64,000 nt of DNA from the NCBI GenBank assembly GCA_963771305.1, contig CAVYTS010000033.1:558001-622000 (forward strand). Direction: 5' to 3'. The DNA comes from CAJCIT01 sp963771305 (lineage in GTDB: Bacteria; Acidobacteriota; Terriglobia; Bryobacterales; Bryobacteraceae). Of the stretch, positions 1 to 9,305 are shown one piece after another. A program made the translations under genes and the position numbers. Position 1 is the first letter of the stretch; each line of letters begins with the position of its first letter. The notes beneath the pieces were generated by a model, which saw only the letters and a program-made list of their open reading frames with translations, had not been told where the DNA came from and did not search any database.

Positions 1-44
1 GTTTGCCCGCGGCTGTCATTGAAACGCTCAAAGCGCTGGGGTAA
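1..44 (+). CDS. C-terminal tail of an unidentified gene
   Basis: An open frame enters from the left edge and ends at a TAA at 42-44, encoding LPAAVIETLKALG. The tail is too short to identify. It could equally be chance, since no upstream sequence is available. Confidence 0.25.
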   Translation, partial: LPAAVIETLKALG

Positions 45-236
45 CGCATGGTGGGGTTCCTTTCCTAGAGGCGACCACCCGTGGTCACTTGGCCATATAC
101 GGTCAGAATTGGGCACACAACGGGGGCCGGCGAGTGACGACTCCCAGTCGGGAAGCTACCGAGTGCGCCGGTTAGCGAGTTGAGCGCCCTGCGGCGGGCA
201 CGTCAACGGGCCAGGGAGCGAGTCGCTCAGGGCAAG

Positions 237-468
237 ATGAACGCGGTCAAGAGACGAGTGATAAAGCTTGAGGACAAATTCGGTGCCACCAAGAGGCGCC
301 CGCTTGTAAGAGTCACCGAATCCCGAAGAGTCCACCTGCACGCGCTCTCTCGCCGATGGCACGTTAACGGAGATCATCCATTGGCGTGGGCGTCGTGATC
401 AGATGACCGCCGAAAACTTAGACCGCTTCGTCGAGAAGTTTCCGATCGAGTGCAGCCTAGCAGGTTGA
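237..468 (+). pseudogene. Small hypothetical protein, frameshifted
   Basis: The first part reads from an ATG at 237 (MNAVKRRVIKLEDKFGATKR, a short basic helix). From about 328 the sense passes to another frame, which runs through STCTRSLADGTLTEIIHW and TAENLDRFVEKFPIE to a TGA at 466-468. Together the parts resemble short Acidobacteria hypothetical proteins that begin with a coiled helix and end in a DRFxxxFP motif; this resemblance is from memory. One indel near 310-328 separates the halves. No function is known. Confidence 0.5.
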
Positions 469-538
469 AGACGGGAAAAAGTTGGTGGTGTTATGATTCC
501 CCTGTCCTACAAGTTTAGATACCCCGAGGAGATTCAAA

Positions 539-829
539 ATGCCTAAGGTGATCATCACAGCGCAGGTTCAAGACCCGGTGAAGTGGGAAGCGGGCTTCCG
601 GACGCACGGCGACTTATTCAGTACGTATACGCTGCACGCGCCCATCCATTACAACATCACGGGGAACGAAGTTACGATTTGTATGGAGCCTGAGAATTTG
701 GATACGTTTAAGCAAGCCATGGAGTCGAAGGCGACGATAGAAGCCATGGCCTTTGATGGCGTCAAACGAGAAACCGTGAAGACGTTCGTTCTGGACAAGA
801 AGATGAAGCTCCAGAAGAGCGATGCCTAG
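539..829 (+). CDS. Small DUF3764-like protein
   Basis: Encodes 96 residues beginning MPKVIITAQVQDPVKWEAGF. The GAGGAG Shine-Dalgarno at 526-531 lies seven bases before the ATG and fixes the start. The pattern of one beta strand, a DPxKWExGF loop, a second strand (VTICMEPENLDTF) and a C-terminal MAFDGVKRETVKTF segment resembles small dimeric alpha-beta barrel proteins (DUF3764 / antibiotic-biosynthesis-monooxygenase-like). It is probably cytoplasmic, with no known reaction. It stands alone between decayed genes and is the only intact gene in the first 6 kb. Confidence 0.7.
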   Translation: MPKVIITAQVQDPVKWEAGFRTHGDLFSTYTLHAPIHYNITGNEVTICMEPENLDTFKQAMESKATIEAMAFDGVKRETVKTFVLDKKMKLQKSDA

Positions 830-832
830 TGG

Positions 833-1515
833 CCTGGTGACAGAATACGCCGGGTGACAGGATCTCCCGGCCTCGTGAGCGTTTGTCGGCGGGCTTCGGA
901 GGCGCGGTTCTTCAGGGGAGTACAAGGCGGAGAGTCATCGTCACTCGGATGTACTCCTTGCAGATTTCGTCCTCGTTTCGAACCGCGTGGGGTCAGGCTT
1001 TTCGCTACCGATAACACCAGATATCACCGTTGTGCCGCAGGAGCCGCACACGCCATCCAACGGAATGCCGACTCGTCTGGCCAAGTGGAGTTCCGAGTGG
1101 CGACCCCTCGCCCGGGATCCTCGGCACGCCACCGGCGGCCTGTGACCGGCGAGAATTTCGGTTTGTCCTATATGCCTTCTCAGCACTCGAGCTTCTAGGT
1201 TGTTTGTATAGGCCGCAAGAGACATAGTTTCATTTCCTCGTTTGAATCAACGTTGACTGCATCGGCGTGGCTTTCATTAACCTTGGCAGAGGTCAGAGGA
1301 TTTTCGATGCATGGCAGGTGTTGTGGCGCCGCGTGCTGCTTTCCTGAGGAATATATCGGCGGAGCGCGACGAGTCTTTATAGGAAGGATGGCCACGGGCC
1401 AGGGATTTTGCCCGATCACCTGATCGTTCAATGAGGTACGGGCTTCCGGGCGAACGGATGTCTTCGACGACCTTAGGCTGGCCTAGCCAAGGTAGGCTTG
1501 AAGAGCTTCAAGTCC
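833..1515. other. Gene-free stretch
   Basis: I see no convincing gene on either strand. At about 996-1010 the sequence TTTCGCTACCGATAA recurs near 7668-7682 beside the IS91 element, so this stretch may hold the remnant end of a similar element. Confidence 0.4.
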
Positions 1516-2282
1516 TTAGCGTTTAACGGCAACGAACTGCAGGCGGCGGTAGTCGGCAAACCAGCCCACATCGTTATGAAGCTGCGGGCGGAGCCGCTCG
1601 ATGAACTCAGCGAGCGCCTTCTGGCGATCGCCTGCTGGCAACGCTTCGAAGTAATACCACTTGAACTGGCGAATCCAGTTTTCCATGCCAGCCTTGCCTT
1701 CGAGCGGGGTTGGCCGGTCGAATAGGCGCGCGTAGACCGCCTCAAAGCTATGGGCCTCCAGGATGGACGTGTACTCCGGAATTGAGGGGAGTAGTTACGG
1801 CTCGATATCTGGCGGCCCTCGCTGTGAACCTTTACCACCCGTTCGATCGTGTCTACGATTCGCCCGATGTACCCTTACCACCCATCTCCGCCATGAACCT
1901 GCCACCCGGGCGTAGGGCGCGCGATAAGGCAGCTACGACGCGATCGGGTTCGAGCATCCAATGCAGAGCTGCGTTAGAAAAAACGGCGTCGAATTCTTCT
2001 TGATAGCCGAGGTCCACTGCGTCCTGCAATGAGAACTGGAGCTTCGGGAAGTTCTGCCGGGCTTGTCCGATCATGTCCGGCGAAGCAATCGACGCCCAAC
2101 ACCTCCGCGCCGGCTTCAGCGATCCGGTTAGTAAGATGGCCCGTGCCGCAACCCAGGTCAAGGATTCGCTCGCCCGGCTGCGGCTTCAAAAGGTCCAGCG
2201 CTCCCTGACCCAGTTTCCAGACAAAATCGTGTCTGGCTTCGTAGAGTTTCGGTATTCACGTGTTTTGGGGAGGCACAGTTCC
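1516..2282 (-). pseudogene. SAM-dependent methyltransferase remnant (trans-aconitate methyltransferase-like)
   Basis: The pieces lie in three frames. They are LYEARHDFVWKLGQGALDLL then ERILDLGCGTGHLTNRIAE (motif I, SAM binding, ending near 2090); SPDMIGQARQNFPKLQF and EEFDAVFSNAALHWM (motifs II and III); and a C-terminal part RPTPLEGKAGMENWIRQFKW to LQFVAVKR with a TAA at 1516-1518. Order, spacing and total span (about 250 residues) match class I methyltransferases of the trans-aconitate 2-methyltransferase type. At least two frameshifts, near 2095 and near 1850, break the gene, and the N-terminus is also out of frame. It is not expected to make an active enzyme unless the indels are sequencing errors. 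Confidence 0.75.
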
Positions 2283-2639
2283 ATGGTACGAAGCGCTGTT
2301 CCGCGATCCAAGGCAGCCACCGCACTTGGTGAGCAGGACCAGCAACGCCAGAGACGCCGACGTGGAGGCATTAAGTGTTGCTATGGCCGAAGCGCCCCAA
2401 TGCTGCCGCCCAATGAACCTGTAACCATGCGATATGCCGATAAAGCATCACCCGGGGTCATTGCTAAAGGACTCCGGACGCATTCCAGATTTCGGCCCCG
2501 GCTGATGCTCCTGCCGCGGTTCAGCTTGCCAAAGCCGGTATCACGAATTCGAACTCGGCAAGTTCGAGACTTGCTTTTGGGTCCCGTAAGCTCTCCTTAC
2601 TTGCGGCTTGGTCCGGGCGAACGCTCAAGGTGTCCCACC

Positions 2640-3515
2640 ATGCTGGTAGGCTGACCTCGCGGGCGAGCAACGCTCGAAACGCCTTCTCACTCAAGATCGG
2701 CGGCGAGGTGTTAAGATGGCGTTCCTTTCGCCGCGGGCGAACAAGCGTCAGGCTTTTCTACAAAGATCTCAATACCGGGCGGGAGAAGGAGCTTTCGAAG
2801 CAGTTCGGAAATCCTCGTTTTTAACCCCGATGGCACGGGAGTCATGTGCACGCAATACCCTCGCGCTTTGGGGAGCGGAAATGCTCTCTACTATACGCCG
2901 CTCGCCGGCGGCCTCCCAAGGAAGATCTGGGATAAGTCTGTCGGGTCCTGGCCGTGGGACTGGTCCCCCAACGGCAAAACGCTGTTGTTTTTCACGCGGG
3001 ATGATTTTAGCAAGCCGTTGAAGGGAGTGATCAAGCAACTGGATCTCGACTCACTGGCGGCGACGATGTTCCTCGAGGATCCGGAACTCAACCTATGGCA
3101 GGCACACTTCTCTCACGACGGACGCTGGGTAACGTTCAATGCGACAGTAGGCGATAAGTCTTCGCGCATCTACGTCGTGCCGTTTCGCAAGGCGCCTTTG
3201 CCGCGGAGCGAGTGGATTCCTATCACACACGGAGACTGGGACGACAAGCCACGGTTTTCCTCTGACGACAAGCTGATCTTCTTTCGGGCAGGCCGGGCCG
3301 GAAGCTCCCGCCGCATTTTGTCGCAAACGCTCACGTCGGGCATGCGGCCAGATTTCAACCCCACCACGGTATATTCCTTCGGAGAAAAATTCGGAGAAAG
3401 CGACCGCCTCAAGAACGACGATGATCTCTCAGTAGGCCCGAATCTTATCGCATTCGCTCAAATCCAGTTGACAGGCAACATCTGGTTGCTGGAGCCAGCG
3501 AAGGCCGCAAAGTGA
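2640..3515 (+). pseudogene. PD40/TolB-type beta-propeller protein, C-terminal remnant
   Basis: The longest open part, 2844-3515, contains propeller blades with WDWSPNGKTLLFF, AHFSHDGRWVTFNA and KPRFSSDDKLIFFRAG, and ends NIWLLEPAKAAK, the usual end of acidobacterial propeller proteins. Upstream pieces (FYKDLNTGREKELSKQFGNP at about 2757-2816) lie in other frames, with one indel at the T run near 2818. The N-terminal half, which in this group usually carries a kinase or winged helix, is missing. I see no gene between 2283 and 2640. Confidence 0.7.
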
Positions 3516-3674
3516 CTTATCCCTTCCGGCGGAGACAAGTCGACGGGTTATTCGGAGCCGCGCAGGAACGGCCGGCGCGCATCACACGATAAACGGCAAC
3601 GGCGGGATAGGTATACACTTCGATGTATGAGTAGTTATTCGCGGTCAATTCAGTTCGGAACAGGACGCCGCTAG

Positions 3675-4306
3675 GTGACACCGTCGCACCCTGGCCCTCG
3701 CATTTTCCTGAGCTACGGCCACGACGAGTATGCAGAGCTAGCCATTCGTCTAAAAAGAGACTTGGCTGCGCGTGGATACGAGGTGTGGTTTGATCTGCAT
3801 GAACTCACGCCCGGCAAGGATTGGGAAAGCTATATCGAATCAGGGCTAAGCTGGTTTGGCGCGAGCACCAGTCAAGGTCATTCCTGTCCTAAACAAGTCC
3901 TTTCGGCCAGTTTTTCACAGCCTAACCCATTGATCTGTAGTGGCGCCGGTGGCCATCGCAAAACGAGGTCTATGACGGCGCGCGTATCCTGTCCAGGACG
4001 CGGCTTGGCGCGGACACGGCGAAGCAGAGACACGCAACTTGCTCAAACATGGCGTCCTACGGCCTTCCCGCAGCTATTCACTCAGGGGAGAGAGGCTCCG
4101 ACCGTTCGCAGCCTGTCCAAAACGAGATTGGCGAAAAGCTGTTTTGGACAAGACTGAGTCAAGGTAGGTTTCTGCTTTTGATGACCCCTCATTCAGTCAG
4201 GCGACCAGATGGTTTTTGTCTAAACGAAATCGCGCGCGCGCTCCTGATGCATGTCCCAATCATCCCTGTGATGGTTGTCCCCTGTGAGCCTCCCTTGTCC
4301 GTGTGA
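3675..4306 (+). pseudogene. TIR-domain protein gene split by a short insertion
   Basis: The 5' part (GTG start at 3675) encodes a TIR start: RIFLSYGHDEYAELAIRL, GYEVWFDLHELTPGKDWE and SYIESGLSWF. The WExYIExGL segment carries the expected catalytic glutamate of NAD-cleaving TIRs. After 287 inserted bases the domain resumes as GRFLLLMTPHSVRRPDGF, CLNEIARAL and VPIIPVMVV, ending PPLSV-stop. Removing the insert joins the halves in frame through the shared codons SQG. The protein also lacks everything normally found after the TIR domain (NACHT, kinase or WD40), so it had probably lost its C-terminus as well. Confidence 0.8.
3879..4165. mobile_element. MITE-like insertion with 9-bp target duplication
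   Basis: The insert is bounded by direct repeats AGTCAAGGT at 3870-3878 and 4157-4165. Just inside, imperfect inverted ends can be aligned: CATTCCTGTCCTAAACA on the left and CAGTCTTGTCCAAAACA read inward from the right. The right end holds a second inverted pair, TGTCCAAAAC / GTTTTGGACA. The 278 bases between the repeats encode no recognisable protein. Size, ends and duplication fit a non-autonomous transposon; 9-bp duplications occur in several IS families, so I assign none. Confidence 0.7.
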
Positions 4307-4544
4307 TCTCTTGAGGTAGCGCTGATCAGGTTTCTCAGAGTCTCTGCTAGCGGTTGAGCCCATTCTGGGGTCCGAAGTCCTCGAGATCGCTAGCGATGAT
4401 ACCTCTTAACGCCCCATTCTGGCTCGAAGAGAACTGCATCAGAGTCCGGGTCGCTCTGCACCGACGATTACCGATCACGAGCCCTTATAGCGCGTGACTC
4501 GTCCCACGATGATGGAGGCCCAACTGCATGAGCACGGAAACCGG

Positions 4545-6727
4545 TCAGCGGAAATTCTCCAATACCATGAGGTCCGTGCCGATCTCTGTGGAACGGCCGT
4601 CAAGCAGCGTGGTTCCGTCCGGTGAAACAGCTAGTCCCGAGCCGCCTCCCCGCAGGCTAGAATCCGCTATCTGCGTCTTTCGGCCGGTAGCGAAGGAGTG
4701 AGAGCACATTGGAACGAGGCCATCGAAACCCGGGCGGTCTGCGTAGTAGATACCGCCTTTGTTTACGTCGAAACTGAACGCCAATAGCGACTCCAGGACC
4801 TGTGTCTCTTCACCGCCCGCGGCGGGCATGCGCCAGAAGGCTGGCCCAACCGGCTGGGGGGAATTTGGCGAAATAGAGATGACGGCCATCGGCCGATTCA
4901 AGCGCGACCCGTCCGCCCCGGTGCGTCCATTGCACCGCTTCTCCGCCTTCTGTAGGCATACGCCAGATCTGGAATTCGCCCGTACGGTTGGAGGTGAAAT
5001 AGATCCACTTGCCATCCCGCGACAACGAGGCCACCGCATCCTGTCCGCTGCTGGCCGTCAGCCGGCGCGGCGGCCCACCGGCGGCGCTAATAGCGTACAC
5101 TTCAAAGCGTCCGTTTTTCGTCCCATCGAATAGGATCGTGGATCCGTCGGGCGACCAACTGGGGCTTCCGACAAAGGGCGCGGTGACGGAGGTCAACTGG
5201 AACGCGCCACTTCCGTCCCGATTAGCGATCCAGATCTGGTACGCGCCGCTGCGATTGGAGACGAACGCGACGCGGCGCCCATCCGGTGAGAACCGCGGAT
5301 TGGAATCGATGCGGCTGGACGAGGCCGGCCACTGGCGTAGCCGTGAGCCCTTCTTGGGTGACGTCGCGAGGTCCAGCGCCCAGAGGCTGACTTTCCAGCG
5401 CGTTCGCGTGAAGGCCAGTCGACCGTCCGACGCAAAAGCCGGTTGCATGGCGCCGTCACCGGCCGAGGCGATTACCGACGCATCTCCTCTTCCGAATACC
5501 GGGACGCGCCAGAGACGGGTGTTCTCATACTCCCCCGAGGCCACGATGATCTCGCGTCCGTCTGTAGTCCATGCAGGATTCAGCGTAAAGCGGTTCCAGT
5601 AGGTAAGGCGGCGGGGTTCGCCCGTCGGGAACAAACTCGGATCGAGCGGCAGGACATAGAGATCCGCCAAATAGGCCTCCGGGCCGGGTCCCCTGACGAA
5701 TGCCAGCGACCGGCCGTCGGGTGCGAGAGCGGGATCGGTATCCACATAGTAGCCCGGGGGCGGCAGCGTCAGGCGGCGACGCGAGCCGTTTACGACCGAA
5801 TACAGGAAAAGTCCCACGACGGGGTGCGCCTCCTGCCCAGGAGCGCCAGCGACGAGATCCGGCGTAATGAGCCAATTCCCATCGGGACTAAAGGCAAGAT
5901 TGCGATCGTAGCCCTCTAAAGCGACGGAGGTTTCGGCGATCTTCACCTCAGGTCCGCCCGCGGCGGGGACCATCATAACGCCGACCCGGCCTCGGCCGAA
6001 ATTACGTAGAAAGGCGATCCTGCGGCCGTCCGGCGACCACGCCGGACTGAGGTCTTCCGCAGGATCCGTGGTGAGCCGGGTGGGGAAGTCCTTGCCTTCC
6101 GTCTTCAGGTAGATGTCGTAATTGTCTTCGCGCGCACCGTTCCAGGCGAACGCGACCTCACGGCCATCGGGCGAGAATGCGGCATTCCATGCAGAGCCAG
6201 GGTAGGCGGCGAGCGGAACCGAAAGGCCAGCCCGCTGCGAGGCGGGTCTGTGACGAAGCAGCCAGAGGCCGGAACCCGAGAGGGCCGCCAGCGCGGCGGC
6301 AATCATCAAGGTACGGCGGCGCTTTGGAGAGGCCGCGATGGATGGCCCAGCGGCCGTGGGTTGGAGCGGCCCCTCGGGCCTTACAGGCGCGATAAATCGA
6401 TAACCTTTGCGGGGAAGCGTTTGGATAAAGCGGGGATTGTCGGCCGAATCGCCCAGAGCATAACGCAGTTTCTTGATTGCAGTGTTGACGCCGTAGTATT
6501 CGAAGTCGACGAAAGTGCCATCCGGCCAGAGGGCAGTTCGCAGCTCTTCCCGGGTAACGATTACGCCCGGGTGTTCGAGAAGTAGGGCGAGTAGGCGGAA
6601 TAACTGTTCTTGAAGCTTGACCAACGTGCCTTCCCGGGCGGAGTTCACCCCCCGGAAGGTCGGCTTCGAAGACGCCGAAGCGGACGATGCGGTGCACGTC
6701 ACGCTGTTCATCTCCACTCATATTCAA
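4545..6727 (-). pseudogene. Winged-helix DNA-binding / TM / PD40 propeller regulator, frameshifted
   Basis: A transmembrane one-component regulator. The N-terminus (MSGDEQRDVHRIVRFGVFEA) is followed by an OmpR/PhoB-type winged helix (LVKLQEQLFRLLALLLEHPG, TREELRTALWPDGTFVDFEY, NTAIKKLRYALGDSADNPRF, LPRKGYRFIAPV). Then come one TM helix (TLMIAAALAALSGSGLWLL) and about nine PD40 blades (FSPDGREVAFAW, WSPDGRRIAFLR and so on) ending DLMVLENFR. Two indels break it: one in the CCC run near 6636, just before LVKLQEQ, and one in the CCCCCC run near 4856. The main open part, 4810-6717, is still 600 codons long, so the damage is recent or a sequencing error. Divergent from the gene at 6814. Confidence 0.8.
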
Positions 6728-6746
6728 TTCATTCTATTCAGTCTGT

Positions 6747-6767
6747 TTGTTCATCGCTTGTTCATCG
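6747..6767. promoter_or_regulatory. Direct-repeat operator candidate
   Basis: TTGTTCATCG occurs at 6747-6756 and again at 6758-6767, an 11-bp period. OmpR/PhoB-family winged helices typically bind tandem repeats with this spacing. The site lies between the winged-helix regulator and the divergent secreted-protein gene. That it is the regulator's site is inference. Confidence 0.4.
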
Positions 6768-6813
6768 ACGATCCAGGGAGAATGCCGCCGCTGACCGCGC
6801 ATAATGCGCCTCG

Positions 6814-7425
6814 ATGCTACGCAAATCAGCGATCGTTTTGCTCGTGAGGTTGGTGTTGGGACGGTGCAACGCCCAGGAGCGGGAGGCGGTCCACCGGTTC
6901 GACACACCGGATTATCGCATCGAGATGACGGTTCGGTTCTTTCCAGCGTACCTGGGCGGGCGGCTGACGTTCTCCAGCAGCGCGGCCCCGGGGAAAGAGC
7001 TGGGTTACTCGGGCAACGGGGATCCCTCCTCCGGCATCGAGCGGTTCGTCGGAGCCCTGGCGATAGCCACCTACCGCTTCCAACCACGGCGGAAAGACGT
7101 GCCAAAGTCGGCTACGCTTCGAGAATTAGTGACGGTGCTGGCGCATTCGGAAGGACTCGATGACCGGCCGCCTTATATCCGGGAGCAGGCGTTAGTTCGG
7201 GGTGTGGTAAGCGACATCCAGGCGTTTGGCTACGACGAAAGTGTGGTGCCGGAACCGGAGCGGGCGGCGTTGCGCGTGTCGCGCTCCAGGACATGGACGG
7301 TCTACCGGCAAGAATTGTTCCTGAACGGAGACAGCGAGCCGTTCGGCGTTGTGGACTGGAAGCACACGCTCAATCGGATCGAGCTCGTACAGGCGAATGG
7401 CCGGGCCGGTCCCAACCGCCAATGA
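6814..7425 (+). CDS. Hypothetical secreted protein
   Basis: Encodes 203 residues from an ATG at 6814. The N-terminus MLRKSAIVLLVRLVLGRCNA is a basic then hydrophobic stretch ending in a plausible signal-peptidase site. The mature part (DTPDYRIEMTVRFFPAYLGG, FSSSAAPGKELGYSGNGD, RTWTVYRQELFLNGDSEPFG) is beta-rich and I do not recognise its family. There is no membrane segment after the signal. It is divergent from the winged-helix/PD40 regulator, which could control it through the intergenic repeats. No downstream partner. Confidence 0.55.
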   Translation: MLRKSAIVLLVRLVLGRCNAQEREAVHRFDTPDYRIEMTVRFFPAYLGGRLTFSSSAAPGKELGYSGNGDPSSGIERFVGALAIATYRFQPRRKDVPKSATLRELVTVLAHSEGLDDRPPYIREQALVRGVVSDIQAFGYDESVVPEPERAALRVSRSRTWTVYRQELFLNGDSEPFGVVDWKHTLNRIELVQANGRAGPNRQ

Positions 7426-8060
7426 CTCAAGATTGGGATTGGCCGGCAGCGCAACGGTCGCCTGTCCGGCGTCGCCTGATCGGGATTCGTAATCCGCCTC
7501 GAAGCGTGCTGACCGTTCTCACTCTCGCTCAAATTGCCACACGCGCAGCGTCTGCCGGGCGAGGCTGAGGGCGAGCACCACCTCGTCCAAGTCCTCTTAT
7601 CGTCTGTCTGTCCTCTCGGGAAGACTCAGATCTCCGGAGAACCGGTCGTGATTGCGGGTCTTGTGGCTGGTTTCGCTACCGATAATGCTTAGGACCGTAT
7701 CGGAAGCGCCGCGGCCACGTAAAGGGATCGGCTGGAGCGCAACGCAAAGGCGTGGCCGCGGTGGTTTCGATACGGTGCGATGAAGGAAGCCTCTCCGGAT
7801 TGGCAGGAAGCTGCTATGCATTTTGATTCGACGGCGGCCGTGCGTGGGGCTGTGGGAGGGGACATCGGAAGGCAGCACGTTGGGATAGAAGTGGGCTCAC
7901 GGGTGTAGATCGTGGTTGTAATGAGGCAAAGGATCGGTGGGAGGATGCCAGAGAGGCGGGCAGAAAGCGGGCCCACTGGAGAACTGCGATGTTGCAAGCG
8001 CAGCAGTAGCGACCTCTTGCCGAAGTGTTGGACGCTCGGCGATGAATACGCTTCGGCATC
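7426..8060. other. Gene-free stretch beside IS91 remnant
   Basis: No gene is supported. It lies downstream of the IS91 transposase and probably contains that element's terminus. The motif TTTCGCTACCGATAA at about 7668-7682 also occurs near 996, which suggests an element end. I could not fix the exact boundary. Confidence 0.4.
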
Positions 8061-8777
8061 TCAGGCGACCTGGGCTTCCGGCGGAGAACGGAGCTTGATC
8101 TGGACGGCGGTAAGTCGCTCGATCACAACCATAGGACCACCGCACAGCGGACAGGTCCAGAACGGCGCCGACTGGCCTGGGGAATCAGAGTGAGTTGATG
8201 CGGGCGGCGTCACGGGTGAACCGGCCGGAAGCAGGTGCTTACAAAGAGGAACCAGTACCCCACGACGACGGCTGGCGAGGAAACCGAAGTGGCGGATTCG
8301 GACGAAGCCACGCGGCAGCACATGCAGTAAAAAGCGACGCAAGAATTCGTCGACAGGCAGAGTCAGGAATCGCTTCTTGTTTTTGTGAGCGGAGTCGCGC
8401 CAGCGGAACGTCACCTGGTCCTCAACGAAGGAAACGAGACGGTGGTTGGAAATCGCAACGCGATGAGTGTAGGCGCCGAGGTAACGAAGTACCTGCTCGG
8501 GTCCACCGAAAGGCGGTTTGCAGTAGACCACCCAGCGCGGCGCGTAAAGCTGACGGATCAAACTCCGGAACAGCCTGGGCTGAGCCAGGCCGCGAAGCAG
8601 GCCGTGAAACTGGAGTTGTCCGGAAGCGTGAGCCTGCTGGAGCGCTTCGAGAAACTTGCCGCGGAAGACTTCGCTGAGAACCCCTACCGGTAGAAAGAAG
8701 CGGTCATTTCGGGGGCGCACCCAGTGCGCGTGATCGCGAGACAAGCCGCCAGCGGCCACGACACAGTGAACGTGGGG
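8061..8777 (-). pseudogene. IS91-family transposase, C-terminal half
   Basis: Starts within the HUH motif (HPHVHCVVAAGGLSRD). It continues through the Y2 relaxase core with RFFLPVGVLSEVFRGKFLEA, the YLGAYTHRVAISNHRL tyrosine region and VTFRWRDSAHKNKKRFLTLP, and ends with a Cys pair (CPLCGG). The sequence is typical of IS91/IS801 rolling-circle transposases. The N-terminal half is about 2.6 kb away at 11376-11864, and the two fit together exactly at the codon CAC of NPH/VHC. Together they would make about 397 residues, the normal family length. It is inactive as it stands. Confidence 0.85.
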
Positions 8778-8866
8778 ATGATGCCATCGTCACGCACAAT
8801 ACCCCGAGTGCGGACGCGACGCACGTTCGGGTTTTCTATCCGTTTCATCCGCTTCATGGATATAGC

Positions 8867-9256
8867 TTGCGAGTTCTCCGTAGACCCAAACGGGGAGACG
8901 GCGCCGTGTCGGTTATCGATGCAGTCGGCAAACGACTGAAGATTCCAGTATGGATGCTTTCGCCGGAAGCCGCCCACTCCAAGATCAGCACGCAAGCCTA
9001 CCTAAGCAGGGAATCGCTTCTAGGTCTCGCCTCGTTGTTGAGGCAACGGACTGCCGAAGAAAATGACGTTGCCCTTCTGCAAACGTCTGACGATGGATGC
9101 AAGGGAGACCCTCATGGTGCAACTGCAACTGTTACGCCTGGCCCGAACAGAAGAGGAACTCGTGCCCATCGAGGTCACGGGAAGAGCCGAACTGGTCGAT
9201 CTCATGGCGCGCATTCTGGTGACAGTTTTTCAAGTGGAAGGAAGGAGGACAGATGA
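8867..9256 (+). CDS. Small accessory protein of the recombinase element
   Basis: The first in-frame start is TTG at 8867, but the frame is open upstream through FYPFHPLHGYSLRVLRRPKR, which looks coded, so the true start is uncertain. The body VSVIDAVGKRLKIPVWMLSP and LSRESLLGLASLLRQ resembles small proteins I recall upstream of site-specific recombinases (possibly DUF5372). After about residue 65 the sequence becomes low-complexity and overlaps the next gene, so the real end may be earlier. Role unknown; perhaps a directionality factor. Confidence 0.4.
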   Translation: MRVLRRPKRGDGAVSVIDAVGKRLKIPVWMLSPEAAHSKISTQAYLSRESLLGLASLLRQRTAEENDVALLQTSDDGCKGDPHGATATVTPGPNRRGTRAHRGHGKSRTGRSHGAHSGDSFSSGRKEDR

Positions 9257-9305
9257 GCGAGCTTCTATACAGTCCCAAGATCAAGCCAGAACACTTGGCT
9301 CGTAA
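9114..9305 (+). CDS. Small protein overlapping the serine recombinase start
   Basis: Encodes 63 residues from an ATG at 9114 (an ATG at 9093 is also possible). The segment MVQLQLLRLARTEEELVPIE and ELVDLMARILVTVFQ is predicted helical. Its last codons overlap the start of the recombinase gene, suggesting translational coupling. I do not recognise the family. Its position fits an accessory gene of the mobile element. Confidence 0.45.
   Translation: MVQLQLLRLARTEEELVPIEVTGRAELVDLMARILVTVFQVEGRRTDERASIQSQDQARTLGS

Noticed and set aside
3675..4306. Possible active TIR defence system
   Set aside because: The gene is split by an insertion and lacks any C-terminal sensor domain or partner gene.
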